64,000 nucleotides of DNA from Spirochaetota bacterium (GCA_016932015.1 JAFGDQ010000004.1:1-64000); one strand, 5' to 3'. Numbered from the stretch's first letter, positions 8,405 to 18,385 are shown. Numbers and translations: made by a program. Notes: generated by a model not told the origin, from the letters alone.

Positions 8405-9793
8405 TTACCATTTTCCGGATTTATTAATTGCCGGCTTGGGATTATTCTTAATCTGTTCAAGAGCTTTGTCAATATCGTCCTGAGGCATCTCATGATCCTC
8501 AAGTGCACCTGCCATATATCTTTCATAGCCTGCAAGATCAAGTAATCCGTGACCGCTAAGATTAAAGATTATAACTTTCTCTTTACCTTCTTCTTTTGCT
8601 TCTTTTGCTTTCCTGATCACTGATGCTACTGCATGGCTCGTCTCAGGAGCTATAATTATTCCCTCTGTTCTTGCAAAAGTCAGAGCAGCTTCAAAACATT
8701 CCAGCTGCTGAATAGCTAATGGAGTCAATAATCCTTCTACAACAGCCTGGCTTACAAGCGGAGCCATACCATGATAACGAAGTCCACCTGCATGAATCGG
8801 TTCAGGTATGAAGCTATGTCCGAGAGAATGCATTGCCAGAAGCGGTGTCATTTTTGCTACATCGCCATGATCATATGTAAACGGTGTTCTTGTCAAAGTT
8901 GGGCATGATGCCGGTTCAACAGGAATAATTTCAATATCAGCGCCGTTTATTTTATCATTTACAAACGGGAAGGAAAGACCTGCGAAGTTGCTTCCTCCTC
9001 CGGCACATCCGATAACAACATCTACCTTCTTTTCACCGAACTTTTCAAGCTGTTTTTTAGCTTCAAGGCCTATAATAGTCTGATGCAGCATTACATGATT
9101 TAATACACTTCCTAAAGAATATCTTGTCTGTCCTGTTGTATCTGAAACTGCCTGTTCAACAGCTTCACTGATCGCTATACCGAGACTTCCGGGAGTATCA
9201 GGATTTTTTGCAAGTATTTCACGCCCGATCTGGGTTTCCGAACTCGGACTCGGGATACACTTTCCGCCCCACACCTGCATCATGGTTTTTCTGTATGGTT
9301 TCTGTTCAAAACTGATTTTTACCATAAAAACTTTACATTCAAGGCCGATTATAGAACACGCAAAAGAAAGCGCACTGCCCCATTGTCCCGCGCCTGTTTC
9401 AGTTGTGAGTTTTTTAATTCCGAACTCCTTATTATACCACGCCTGAGCTACAGCAGTATTCGGTTTATGACTTCCTGCAGGAGAAACAGCTTCATTCTTA
9501 TAATAAATCCTTGCTGGAGTTCCAAGTGCCTTTTCCAGCGCTTTCGCCCTGTAAAGAGGAGACGGTCTCCATCTGTAGAGAATTTCAAGAATGCCTTCAG
9601 GAATGTCCACCCATCTGTCCTGGCACATTTCCTGCTCAATCAGATTCATGGGAAAAACAGGAGCCAGCATATCTGGAGATATCGGATTACCATCAGGGCC
9701 CAGAGGCGGCAGTAACGGGCTTGGAAGATCAGCTGCCAGGTTATACCATTGACGGGGGATTTCATCTTCACTTAAAAACATCTTTGTAGTCAT
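8405..9793 (-). CDS. trpB2: TrpB2-type PLP-dependent tryptophan synthase beta-like enzyme
   Basis: This 462-aa enzyme is longer than TrpB1 (~400 aa), as expected for the TrpB2 family. The PLP lysine is K110 in AGSHKPNTA, and the glycine-rich phosphate site is [11 protein letters not shown]. It can condense indole with serine to give tryptophan. No trpA lies nearby, so it may salvage free indole or work without a stable alpha subunit. It is the second gene after trpR on the same strand, with a candidate TrpR half-site between them, and has a clear terminator downstream. The start ATG has an AGG about 9 nt upstream. Confidence 0.9.
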   Translation of the reverse strand: MTTKMFLSEDEIPRQWYNLAADLPSPLLPPLGPDGNPISPDMLAPVFPMNLIEQEMCQDRWVDIPEGILEILYRWRPSPLYRAKALEKALGTPARIYYKNEAVSPAGSHKPNTAVAQAWYNKEFGIKKLTTETGAGQWGSALSFACSIIGLECKVFMVKISFEQKPYRKTMMQVWGGKCIPSPSSETQIGREILAKNPDTPGSLGIAISEAVEQAVSDTTGQTRYSLGSVLNHVMLHQTIIGLEAKKQLEKFGEKKVDVVIGCAGGGSNFAGLSFPFVNDKINGADIEIIPVEPASCPTLTRTPFTYDHGDVAKMTPLLAMHSLGHSFIPEPIHAGGLRYHGMAPLVSQAVVEGLLTPLAIQQLECFEAALTFARTEGIIIAPETSHAVASVIRKAKEAKEEGKEKVIIFNLSGHGLLDLAGYERYMAGALEDHEMPQDDIDKALEQIKNNPKPAINKSGKW

Positions 9794-9861
9794 TTTAATT
9801 ACCTGTTGTTTATAATTTTAAATTTTAGTGCAATTTTAACAGCTTATTCAGCCGGACAAAA

Positions 9862-9873
9862 AACAAGTACGCA
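9862..9873. promoter_or_regulatory. Candidate TrpR half-operator upstream of trpB2
   Basis: AACAAGTACGCA differs at one base from the right half of the E. coli trp operator as I recall it (AACTAGTACGCA). The left half is not conserved. The site is about 70 bp upstream of the trpB2 start, in the gap between trpR and trpB2. A 12-base match in AT-rich DNA could be chance, so this is a weak call supported mainly by the neighbouring trpR. Confidence 0.3.
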
Positions 9874-9935
9874 TTAAAAAAGCGGTAAATAATTACATAT
9901 TTGATGAAATATTTAATTATGCTTCCGGGTAGGTG

Positions 9936-10226
9936 CTATTTTTTATTTTTTTTCAAAGATTTTTCATATATCTCAATCATATGTTTAAAAGGGGAGCCTT
10001 TCATTTTCAATTCCTTTGACCCCCTTGTTATCTTACAAAGGCTCAAACCTAATTTTTCAGAAATTTTTCTTTGCGGCATGCCCCTGTTAAGAAGTTTAAC
10101 GAGCTCCCATCTGGATGAAATCCTTTCCAGTTCTTTTTTTGTAAAGAGACTGATTAAAAAGTTTTCAATAATCTTTTCATCTTTTGTTTTAGCTATAACA
10201 CCAACGATTTCTTTTATTTTATTCAT
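9936..10226 (-). CDS. trpR: Trp repressor family transcription regulator
   Basis: The all-helical small protein carries the TrpR helix-turn-helix: MPQRKISEKLG, then KITRGSKELK, matching the ITRGSNSLK recognition segment of E. coli TrpR. This separates it from the Firmicutes YerC relatives, which have ISRVKRCL there. I place the start at the ATG at 10226 (96 aa; E. coli TrpR has 108). An in-frame TTG at 10244 would add six residues but has no ribosome site either. It precedes trpB2 by 142 bp on the same strand and probably represses it when tryptophan is bound. Confidence 0.85.
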   Translation of the reverse strand: MNKIKEIVGVIAKTKDEKIIENFLISLFTKKELERISSRWELVKLLNRGMPQRKISEKLGLSLCKITRGSKELKMKGSPFKHMIEIYEKSLKKNKK

Positions 10227-10555
10227 ATGAAATATTCTATGCAATAATAGTATTTTCAGACAATGATTGATGCATTTAAAAAAGAAACATTCTATTTATA
10301 GAAACAAAGCTCCATAATTAGATTATTGTCAAGTTTTTATTACTTATTTAAAGTAAAAGATTTTGTTTCTTTAAAAAAGACATTTATTCCGGTTTAACCG
10401 TAACAATAAGTAATTCGAAATATATCATCTATAATTATTCAGCTTTCCTTTTATTGTTGACTTTTGTCTCATTAACTCTAATTTCAAATAAACTAATGCT
10501 ATATACACATTATATTTTCAATGATAAACTAATCGGGAATAAATTTTAATAAAAA
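10227..10555. other. Divergent intergenic region, trpR / homocysteine methyltransferase
   Basis: This is 329 bp of AT-rich DNA between divergent genes, with no credible ORF. It holds the plus-strand promoter listed separately. On the minus strand a TTGACA (10327-10332) has no good -10 at the right distance, so the trpR promoter is not resolved. I saw no riboswitch-like structure. Confidence 0.6.
10457..10484 (+). promoter_or_regulatory. Possible promoter of the homocysteine methyltransferase gene
   Basis: TTGACT, a 16-nt spacer, then TAATTT. Transcription would begin near 10491, giving a leader of about 65 nt. The match is moderate and the region is AT-rich. Confidence 0.35.
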
Positions 10556-11428
10556 ATGAACCTGTCAGCTTTTATAAACAGTAAAAAAATTATCCTGCTG
10601 GATGGAGCTATGGGAACCCAACTTGCCGCAAGAGGAGCAATTATGGGCGGGCATAGTAATATTCTTAATCCTGAGATTGTCTATGAAATTCATAAAGATT
10701 ATTCCGAAAGCGGATGCCATATTTTAACAACAAATACATTAACAATGAACAGAATCTTTATTGAAAGTCATAATCTTAAAATTGACGTACGTGAAGTTAA
10801 TCTGAGGGGTGTAGAACTGGCAAAACAGGCAAAAAAATCCGGGCAATATCTGCTTGGAGATATCAGTTCTACAGGAAAACTTCTTGTTCCATACGGAGAA
10901 TTGGAAGAATCAAAAGCTTATGACGCTTTTGCCGAGCAGGCTTCCATATTGCTTGAAGGCGGTGTTGACGGATTTATTATTGAAACCATGCCTGATCTTA
11001 ATGAAGCCAAAACAGCTTTACAAGCCTGCAGAAGTGTATCGCCGCTTCCGGTTTTTGTCTCAATATCATTCTCTATCGCAAAAGACAGCTATAAAACGAT
11101 AATGGGCAATTCTCCTCAGCAATGCGCGACAGAATTGTCGGAATCAGGCGCATTTGCTGTCGGCGCCAATTGCGGGACAGTTGATCCGCATCAAATATCA
11201 GAGATAGTATCAATGATGAAACAGAATACGAAGATGCCGGTTTTTGCGCAGCCGAACGCAGGCAAACCTGAAATGATCAATGGTGAAACAAAATTCAATT
11301 TATCTCCTGCAGATTTTTTAGCGGGAATAAAAGAATGCATTAAAGCAGGTTCACAGATAATCGGCGGATGCTGCGGGACTACTCCCGAGCATATCAGGAT
11401 TGTTCATGAATATATTAGCAGCAATTAA
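10556..11428 (+). CDS. Homocysteine S-methyltransferase family protein
   Basis: The 290-aa protein is a single Pfam S-methyl_trans (BHMT/MetH N-domain) barrel. It begins with LLDGAMGTQLAARG and has the zinc-binding cysteines in VGANCGT and in IGGCCGTTPEH near the C-terminus. These enzymes activate homocysteine thiolate on zinc to make methionine. The methyl donor (S-methylmethionine, betaine or methylcobalamin from a separate protein) cannot be read from the sequence. MetH's folate- and B12-binding modules are absent. The gene stands alone, with an unusual inverted repeat 32 bp after its stop. Confidence 0.85.
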   Translation: MNLSAFINSKKIILLDGAMGTQLAARGAIMGGHSNILNPEIVYEIHKDYSESGCHILTTNTLTMNRIFIESHNLKIDVREVNLRGVELAKQAKKSGQYLLGDISSTGKLLVPYGELEESKAYDAFAEQASILLEGGVDGFIIETMPDLNEAKTALQACRSVSPLPVFVSISFSIAKDSYKTIMGNSPQQCATELSESGAFAVGANCGTVDPHQISEIVSMMKQNTKMPVFAQPNAGKPEMINGETKFNLSPADFLAGIKECIKAGSQIIGGCCGTTPEHIRIVHEYISSN

Positions 11429-11460
11429 TACTGTCTTAATAATTATTGCCAGTGTTAAAA

Positions 11461-11495
11461 CAGTGATAATTAATTCTAAAGATTAATTATCACTG
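11461..11495. repeat. Perfect 14-bp inverted repeat after the methyltransferase gene
   Basis: The arms CAGTGATAATTAAT and ATTAATTATCACTG are exactly complementary around a 7-nt loop (TCTAAAG). It lies 32 bp after one gene and about 86 bp before the next on the same strand. No T-tract follows, so it is either a weak terminator, an mRNA-stabilising hairpin, or a dyad operator for the UMF1 transporter. Confidence 0.6.
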
Positions 11496-11581
11496 ATCAA
11501 TAATTTCATAAACATAAACCTTTCTTATTGATAACAATAATCGAATAATTAAACTATGACTACACTGAATAAGTAATAAAA

Positions 11582-12880
11582 ATGAAATCAAAATCATCAA
11601 AGAAAGAAATCTTCGGATGGTGCATGTTTGACTTTGCAAATTCCGCGTATACTACTATAATCATAACAGCAATATTCAACGCATATTTTGTAAGCGTAAT
11701 AGCGGACGCTGCAATATACGGAAAAGGATTCGGTGAGTTTCTCTGGGGAAGCGTGGCAATACCTGTTTCATATTTTCTAATCATTCTAACAGCGCCATTA
11801 TTCGGAGCAATTGCCGACTTCACAGGTTCCAAAAAAAAATTCCTTTTTTTATCATACATCTTTTGCGTTATATTCACGGCACTTTTATTCTTTGTAAAGG
11901 AAGGAGACCTGATCCCGGCTATAATCATGATAATTTTGTCAAACTTTGCATTTGCTTCCGGAGAAAATTTCACTTCCTCCTTTCTTCCGGAACTGGCGAC
12001 AAAAGAAAACATGGGGAAAATTTCCGGTTATGCCTGGGCCTTCGGCTACTGGGGAGGGCTTATATCTCTGGGGATCTGCCTTACTGTTATTATCCTTATG
12101 AAGGATACTATTGATAAAACTCTTCCAATAAGACTAACAACTCTGATTACTGCAGGATTTTTCGGGTTATCTGCAATTCCGGCATTTTTATGGTTAAAGG
12201 AAAGAAAAGCCCGTGAAGAACTGCCTGAAGGATACAGCCTGTTTTCAATAGGATTCAAACGCCTGAATGATACTTATAAAAATCTGAAATATTTTAAAGA
12301 GTTGTTTAAATTTTTAATTACATTTATGATTTTTAATTCAGGAGTAATGGTTGTAATTACTTTTGCCGCTATTTACGCGATCAATGTTCTGAATTTCACA
12401 ATGGAAGAAAACATATTTCTGATAATAATTGTCAATGTTACAGCGTCAATCGGAGCCTTTATATTCGGTTTTGTTCAGGATAAAACAGGATCAAAGACGG
12501 CAATTCTGATTACGCTTAATCTGTGGCTCATTACCATTATCTGGGCCTATTTTACTTCAACAAAAGAAAGCTTCTGGATGCTTGCAAATGTCGCGGGACT
12601 CGCGCTCGGGTCCACTCAAAGCGCTTCCAGAGCAATGGTCGGCCTGCTATCACCGGAATCCAAATCAGGTGAATTTTTCGGTTTCTGGGGATTGGCTGCA
12701 AAAATCGGATCAATAATCGGCCCTGGAACATTCGGAATCCTGACACTGGCAAGCGGCGGAAATCAGAGATTTGCTATTCTTGCTACAGGAATATTTTTTG
12801 CTGCAGGAATAATCGGTATGCTTTTCTGCAGTGAAAAGAAGGGAATACTTTCCGCAAAGACTTTTGAGAAAAGACTATAA
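11582..12880 (+). CDS. UMF1/Atg22-like MFS transporter
   Basis: This 432-aa membrane protein has about 12 helices. Its opening GWCMFDFANSAYTT is the signature of the bacterial UMF1 (Atg22-like) branch of the major facilitator superfamily. Other family traits are FTGSKKKFLF after helix 2 and ESKSGEFFGFWG late in the protein. Yeast Atg22 exports amino acids from the vacuole; the substrate of the bacterial members is not established. The gene is flanked by the 14-bp inverted repeat upstream and a convergent small gene downstream. Confidence 0.85.
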   Translation: MKSKSSKKEIFGWCMFDFANSAYTTIIITAIFNAYFVSVIADAAIYGKGFGEFLWGSVAIPVSYFLIILTAPLFGAIADFTGSKKKFLFLSYIFCVIFTALLFFVKEGDLIPAIIMIILSNFAFASGENFTSSFLPELATKENMGKISGYAWAFGYWGGLISLGICLTVIILMKDTIDKTLPIRLTTLITAGFFGLSAIPAFLWLKERKAREELPEGYSLFSIGFKRLNDTYKNLKYFKELFKFLITFMIFNSGVMVVITFAAIYAINVLNFTMEENIFLIIIVNVTASIGAFIFGFVQDKTGSKTAILITLNLWLITIIWAYFTSTKESFWMLANVAGLALGSTQSASRAMVGLLSPESKSGEFFGFWGLAAKIGSIIGPGTFGILTLASGGNQRFAILATGIFFAAGIIGMLFCSEKKGILSAKTFEKRL

Positions 12881-12986
12881 AAAATATTACCTGATCTTCC
12901 GCACAAAAGTTATTCCTGTTTTATTGAATCCATAGAATAATTATAATAAAATCCTGTAATTATTAAAAGTCCGGCAGAAAATTATA

Positions 12987-13175
12987 TTATTTCTTCATCT
13001 TCCAGTTATATTTCTCTGCAATTTCCTTTTTTTTATCAGGGTCCAGAGATTCCATATATGCTTTCCATCCCGGACACCAGTTTATATGCCATCTCCATAA
13101 TCTTCCAGGTATTGATGACGGTTTTTTATCATATTTTGCCTTAAAAGCACATTCCCCACATTTTATTTCCGGCAT
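12987..13175 (-). CDS. Small Cys/Trp-rich conserved-looking protein
   Basis: The 62-aa protein begins MPEIKCGECAFKAKYD and contains GRLWRWHINWCPGWKAY, with three cysteines and four tryptophans. The CxxC plus later Cys and a neighbouring His could bind a metal ion. It is strongly basic at the C-terminus. No function is known to me. A purine-rich AAAGGGGG lies just before the ATG on the minus strand, and the composition is not that of a random ORF. It is convergent with the UMF1 gene. Confidence 0.6.
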   Translation of the reverse strand: MPEIKCGECAFKAKYDKKPSSIPGRLWRWHINWCPGWKAYMESLDPDKKKEIAEKYNWKMKK

Positions 13176-13385
13176 TTATATTATCCCCCTTTCTTTATTA
13201 AATTTAATAATACTCTTATGTTATATAAAACCTGAATTCTACTTTTTTTCTCTTGCATTTTATCTATCAATAATAAGTTGTGTTAAATTCCGAAGTCGTT
13301 CAATCCCCGGATATTTAAACATTTAAATGTTCTTATAACCCGGCCGGAAAATGAATCAATACAATTTTTATTAAACAATAATTTT

Positions 13386-15836
13386 ATGAAAACCTTGCTG
13401 CAAAAATCGGACAGTACTGCTGTCGTATACAATGATGTAAAATTCAGCTATAATGATCTTTTAGAAAATATAGATACCTATTATAATCTAATAGCTGAAA
13501 TAAAAGTACAAAAAATAGTGATCTACTCCGAGAACAGGCCGGAATATATTTTCGCATTCTATGCCGGATTGAGAAAAGGCACAATCGTTGTGCCTGTAGA
13601 TTATATGAGCACTTCTGATGAAATTAAATACATTATTCAAGATTGTAAACCTGAAGTTATTTTTACATCTGAAAGCGGCAAAAAAAATATATCAGAAGCG
13701 CTGAAAGGAATTAGACGAAAAACTGAAATTTTCGTCTTTGATAAAATCAGGAAAAAATCCTCTAAAAATGCGGAAAACATTATTGCAAATGACCTGAATA
13801 AAACAGCATTACTGATTTATACTTCAGGTACTACAGGAAGCCCCAAAGGGGTTATGCTTTCTTTCGAAAATCTGTTCGTAAACATTGACGCAGTTGTGGA
13901 TGTAGGAATTTATAATAAAAATGAGTGCTTTCTGATGCTTTTGCCGGTCCATCACATTTTTCCGCTTCTGGGAACACTTATTGCTCCTCTCTGTGTTCAG
14001 GCAAAAATCGCGATGTCCCCTTCTATGGCTACAGACGATATTTTAAAAACCCTTAGTGAGAATAAAGTCACTATAATAATCGGAGTTCCCCGTTTCTATG
14101 AACTTATAAGAAAAGGGATTATGGACAAAATTAATGCCGGCGCGGTTACAAAATTTGTTTTCAAACTCGCGGGTGTCATCAATTCAAAAGCACTGTCAGT
14201 AAAACTTTTTGCAAAAGTTCACGAAAGATTCGGAGGTTCAATCAAATATCTTATAAGCGGAGGCGCCGCGCTTGATACTGCTGTCTCAAAGGATTTTGTG
14301 ACTCTGGGATTTGATGTTCTTGAAGGCTACGGCATGACCGAATCCGCTCCCATGATCACATTCCCGAGACCGGATAATGTAAAACTCGGTTCAACCGGGC
14401 AGCCGTTACCGGGTGTTGATGTAAAAATCATCAAAGGGGAAATATGCGCCCGGGGAAAAAATATTATGCAGGGTTATTATAACCGTCCGGAAGAAACAGC
14501 AGATGTATTAAAAAACGGATGGCTGCATACAGGAGACCTTGGAGAACTTGATGAAGATAACTTCCTCCGGATAACAGGAAGAAAAAAAGATATCATTATC
14601 CTTCCAAACGGTAAAAATATTAATCCATCTGAAATAGAGGAAAAACTACTCAGCATATCCGATGTTGTTCAGGAATCTGCTGTCTTTTTTAAAGACAATA
14701 AACTGCAGGCTGTTCTTCATATAAATAACTCAGCAAAAAAAGAAAGCCCTGATTCAGAACAAAAACTCGCTTATGATATAATATCAAAATATAATAATTC
14801 GGTATCTCCGTATAAAAGACTTATGAGATATACGATTACAGATACGGAACTGCCTAAAACACGCCTTGGTAAAATTAAAAGATTCGAACTCGCCTCAATT
14901 CAAACAAGTGAAAAAAAGAAAACTGCCAATGCACCTGTTTACAGGGAATATACTATAATTAAGGATTACCTGGAAAGCGAAACCGGGAACACAATATCGC
15001 CCGATGATCATTTTGAATTTGACCTTGGGCTTGACTCACTTTCCAAAGTGGGCCTTACTGTTTTTCTTGAAAAAACATTCGGTATCAATATAAAAGATGA
15101 ACACCTGATGCATTATCCTAACCTTCTTAAACTAAGCGAATATGTAAAAGAAAAAAAAGTCAAAATTCATAAAAGCATCGTTAACTGGGCTGACATTCTG
15201 AAAGAAAAAGTTCATGTCAAACTTCCAAGGTCATGGTATACTACAGAATTGTTCAAATACGCGAGCAAAGGTATTTTCAAAATATGGTTCAAAGCTGCAG
15301 GCAGGGGAATAAAAAATATCCCGAATTCTCCCTTTATTCTTGCCCCGAACCATCAGAGTTTTTTCGACGGTATGTTTGTCGCCATATTTTTAAAAAGACG
15401 CCTGCTTAAAAACACATATTTCTACGCAAAATCAAAACATGTCAATAATTCACTGGTAAAATTTATCGCCCGGAAAAATAATGTTATTGTTGTTGATATT
15501 ACTAATGACCTGAAAGGTTCTATTCAGAAACTGGCGGAAGTTTTAAGGAAAGGAAAGAATATAATAATATTTCCGGAAGGCACCAGAACCAGAGACGGAA
15601 AGCTTGGTGTATTTAAGCAGACTTTCGCAATACTAAGCAGGGAACTGAATATACCGGTAGTACCTGTAGCAATAAACGGAGCATATGACGCACTTCCGTC
15701 AGGCAGCAAATTTCCGAAATTTTTCAAAAAGGTTACCGTGGATTTCCTTAAACCTGTATACCCTGAAAAAAAATCTTACAAAATGATTATCAATTCAGTA
15801 GAAAAAGCTATTGCACAAAAACTGGAAGCAAAATAA
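13386..15836 (+). CDS. Trifunctional acyl-adenylating enzyme / ACP / PlsC acyltransferase fusion
   Basis: This 816-aa protein has three domains. Residues ~1-515 are an AMP-forming acyl-acid:thiol ligase (YTSGTTGSPKG from Y145, EGYGMTES, TGRKKDIIILPNGKN). Residues ~520-590 are an acyl carrier domain whose phosphopantetheine serine is S551 in LGLDSLS. Residues ~610-816 are a PlsC-type acyltransferase with N655-H656...D661 (NHQSFFD) and FPEGTR at 729-734. It could activate a free fatty acid, load it on its own carrier domain and transfer it to a lysophospholipid, like E. coli Aas. Aas has the reverse order and no internal ACP. It is a single gene, divergent from the small gene upstream. Confidence 0.85.
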   Translation: MKTLLQKSDSTAVVYNDVKFSYNDLLENIDTYYNLIAEIKVQKIVIYSENRPEYIFAFYAGLRKGTIVVPVDYMSTSDEIKYIIQDCKPEVIFTSESGKKNISEALKGIRRKTEIFVFDKIRKKSSKNAENIIANDLNKTALLIYTSGTTGSPKGVMLSFENLFVNIDAVVDVGIYNKNECFLMLLPVHHIFPLLGTLIAPLCVQAKIAMSPSMATDDILKTLSENKVTIIIGVPRFYELIRKGIMDKINAGAVTKFVFKLAGVINSKALSVKLFAKVHERFGGSIKYLISGGAALDTAVSKDFVTLGFDVLEGYGMTESAPMITFPRPDNVKLGSTGQPLPGVDVKIIKGEICARGKNIMQGYYNRPEETADVLKNGWLHTGDLGELDEDNFLRITGRKKDIIILPNGKNINPSEIEEKLLSISDVVQESAVFFKDNKLQAVLHINNSAKKESPDSEQKLAYDIISKYNNSVSPYKRLMRYTITDTELPKTRLGKIKRFELASIQTSEKKKTANAPVYREYTIIKDYLESETGNTISPDDHFEFDLGLDSLSKVGLTVFLEKTFGINIKDEHLMHYPNLLKLSEYVKEKKVKIHKSIVNWADILKEKVHVKLPRSWYTTELFKYASKGIFKIWFKAAGRGIKNIPNSPFILAPNHQSFFDGMFVAIFLKRRLLKNTYFYAKSKHVNNSLVKFIARKNNVIVVDITNDLKGSIQKLAEVLRKGKNIIIFPEGTRTRDGKLGVFKQTFAILSRELNIPVVPVAINGAYDALPSGSKFPKFFKKVTVDFLKPVYPEKKSYKMIINSVEKAIAQKLEAK

Positions 15837-16004
15837 AGTTTTTGAATATAAAAAAAATCATCCGGTTATATCAGGCTGGATTGATTCTGCAATGAGAAAC
15901 AGAAAATATTTCAATCACTCAACTTGACTGACTTTTTTACTTTAAAATAATGTTAATTTTCGTTAATTATATAGAATCAGTTATATACAGCTTGTAAGTA
16001 TTTC

Positions 16005-17345
16005 TTACAATATCTTCAGATATTTTTCCAGTTCAAACTGCGAAACATGTGAAATATATTCAGCCCATTCAAGTTTTTTATTCTCAATAAACTTTTCGAA
16101 TACATGTTCACCGAGAGCTTCCCTTACAAGTGAACTTTTCTCGGCTTCAGCTATTGCCTCGCCAAGATTTTCAGGCAGCGAAGCAATTCCTCTTTTTTCG
16201 CGTTCAGCCTGAGACATTTTAAAAATATCATCCTCTATCGGATCCGGAAGTTCATATCCCTCCTCTATCCCTTTAAGCCCGGCAGCCAGCATTACTGAAA
16301 ATGCAAGATAAGGGTTGCATGACGGATCAGGGCAGCGGAACTCAACTCTTGTTGATTTTTCCTTGCCTGTTTTATAAATCGGCACCCTTACTAGTGTAGA
16401 CCTGTTGGTCCGGGCCCATGATATATAAACCGGGGCTTCATATCCCGGAACAAGGCGTTTATATGAATTAACCCACTGGGCAACAACCAGGCTGATTTCA
16501 CGCGCGTGTTTTAAAAGTCCGGCAATATACGATTTCCCTTTTTCTGAAAGATGGTGCTTGTCCCCGGGATCATAGAATATATTGACTTCATCTTCAAATA
16601 AGGACTGATGAGTATGCATTCCGTTCCCGTTATGGCCGAAAAGCGGTTTGGGCATAAAAGTCGCGTAAATTCCATTCTTCATTGCAATTTCCTTTACAGT
16701 AAGCCTGTATGTCATGGCTGCGTCAGCCATAGTCAGCGCGTCCATATAACGCAGGTCAATCTCATGCTGACTCGGAGCCACCTCATGATGACTGTATTCA
16801 ACACTGATTCCCATTTTTTCAAGGGCGAGTATGGTATCCCTTCTCAAATCGCTCGCAATATCAAGAGGGGTTAGATCAAAATATCCTCCGGAATCGATAA
16901 CTTCCGGAGGAACGTCAGAGCTTTTAAAATAGAAATATTCCAGTTCAGGCCCGACATAAAATGTAAATCCAAGGTCAGCCGCTTTTTTTAAATTTCTTTT
17001 TAAAACATATCTCGGATCACCTTCAAATGGCTTTCCATCAGGTTTCTGAATATCACAGAACATACGTGCTACGTTTATTCCGTCCTCTTCCTTTGCTCTC
17101 CACGGCAGAATTACGAATGTTGACGGATCAGGCATTGCTATCATGTCGCTTTCATGAACTCTCGCATATCCTTCAATAGCTGAGCCGTCAAATCCGATGC
17201 CTTCATGAAGCGCTTCAATCAGCTCATCAGGCATAATTGCGAAACTTTTTAAAAATCCAAGTACATCGGTAAACCACAGACGTATAAACTTTACATTATT
17301 ATCTTTTATCGATTTTAAAATAAATTCCTTATCCGTTTCAGGCAT
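16005..17345 (-). CDS. glnA: Glutamine synthetase, type I
   Basis: This 446-aa enzyme makes glutamine from glutamate, ammonia and ATP. It has the type I signatures GFDGSAIEGYARVHESDM, the glutamate/metal-site segment EVAPSQHEIDLRY, and the ATP-site region GNGMHTHQSL. Its length matches the GSI-alpha subclass, which usually lacks adenylylation control, and I see no adenylylation-site tyrosine motif near the C-terminus. It is transcribed alone, convergent with the acyltransferase fusion gene and divergent from rsmA. No GlnB or GlnR gene is adjacent. Confidence 0.93.
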   Translation of the reverse strand: MPETDKEFILKSIKDNNVKFIRLWFTDVLGFLKSFAIMPDELIEALHEGIGFDGSAIEGYARVHESDMIAMPDPSTFVILPWRAKEEDGINVARMFCDIQKPDGKPFEGDPRYVLKRNLKKAADLGFTFYVGPELEYFYFKSSDVPPEVIDSGGYFDLTPLDIASDLRRDTILALEKMGISVEYSHHEVAPSQHEIDLRYMDALTMADAAMTYRLTVKEIAMKNGIYATFMPKPLFGHNGNGMHTHQSLFEDEVNIFYDPGDKHHLSEKGKSYIAGLLKHAREISLVVAQWVNSYKRLVPGYEAPVYISWARTNRSTLVRVPIYKTGKEKSTRVEFRCPDPSCNPYLAFSVMLAAGLKGIEEGYELPDPIEDDIFKMSQAEREKRGIASLPENLGEAIAEAEKSSLVREALGEHVFEKFIENKKLEWAEYISHVSQFELEKYLKIL

Positions 17346-17511
17346 CCGTATTTCCCCTTATCTGAATTCAAGCTGTATGACTATTTATCTATTTTTCTTG
17401 TTGCAAAGAAATAATCAATAATTATTTTCATATTGGTATTTAATTTTAAGTTTCTTTCTGTAAAATACAATTTTAAAAATCAATAAAATTTTAATCCGGC
17501 TGACAGCCTGA

Positions 17512-18351
17512 ATGAATACAAAAGATATAATTGAAATAACCAGATCCAACAATATCTCTCCAAATAAAAAACTAGGACAGAACTTTCTCTGCAACAGTAC
17601 TATTGTTAACAGAATTACTGCATCAGGCGGGGTCACAAAAAATGATGATATTCTTGAAATCGGTCCGGGTTTAGGAGATCTTACGGAATCGCTTCTCAAA
17701 AAAGCAAATTCAGTCACAGCAGTAGAAATAGATTCAGGGTTATTCCGGATATTGAATGAAAAATTTAAAGATATAAATAATTTAATCCTGATTCATAAGG
17801 ATTTTTTAAAAGGCCGGATCGAGGGAAATTTTACAAAGGTTATATCCAACCTGCCTTATTACTGTTCTTCAGAAATACTGTTTCAGCTCGCATTGAAATA
17901 TCAAATAAACGACATATTTGTAATGCTGCAGAAAGAAATGGCTGAAAGAATCAAAGCAAGTCCGGGGACAAAAAATTACGGGGCATTAAGTGTAACACTG
18001 GGACTTTATTATGATCCGGAAATACTGTTCAAAATTGACAAACAGTCTTTTTATCCGCAGCCTGATGTTGCCTCGTCATTTATTCATTTAAAGAAAAAAA
18101 ATAATACAGGGCTTGATAAGGATGAAACAGAACTCTTTCATTTAATTGTAAAATCAGCTTTCTGGGGCCGAAGGAAAACTCTCAGGAAAAGCCTTCTTGA
18201 ATCCCCACATTCCGATTTAAGCAGAGAAAAAGTTATTAATGTTCTTATTGAAAACAACATGGATAAAGACATTCGAGGAGAAAACCTTACAATAGATGAT
18301 TTCATCAAAATTACTCAAATGTATTCCGGATATGATGCAAAGAAACACTAA
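17512..18351 (+). CDS. rsmA: 16S rRNA dimethyladenosine transferase
   Basis: The 279-aa enzyme dimethylates two adjacent adenosines near the 3' end of 16S rRNA. Motifs are the KsgA opening KKLGQNFLCN, the SAM-binding DILEIGPGLGDLTE (~residues 42-55), and the catalytic NLPYYCSS at about 115-122. Length is normal. It is the first gene of a plus-strand run; yggS follows 70 bp later behind its own promoter, so read-through is not required. Confidence 0.93.
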   Translation: MNTKDIIEITRSNNISPNKKLGQNFLCNSTIVNRITASGGVTKNDDILEIGPGLGDLTESLLKKANSVTAVEIDSGLFRILNEKFKDINNLILIHKDFLKGRIEGNFTKVISNLPYYCSSEILFQLALKYQINDIFVMLQKEMAERIKASPGTKNYGALSVTLGLYYDPEILFKIDKQSFYPQPDVASSFIHLKKKNNTGLDKDETELFHLIVKSAFWGRRKTLRKSLLESPHSDLSREKVINVLIENNMDKDIRGENLTIDDFIKITQMYSGYDAKKH

Positions 18352-18385
18352 AAAGAATTGACTTATCAAAAAAAAGTAATTTCAA

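Noticed and set aside
9901-10230. Plus-strand ORF opposite trpR
   Set aside because: It is the mirror of the trpR coding frame and has no ribosome site or recognisable domain.
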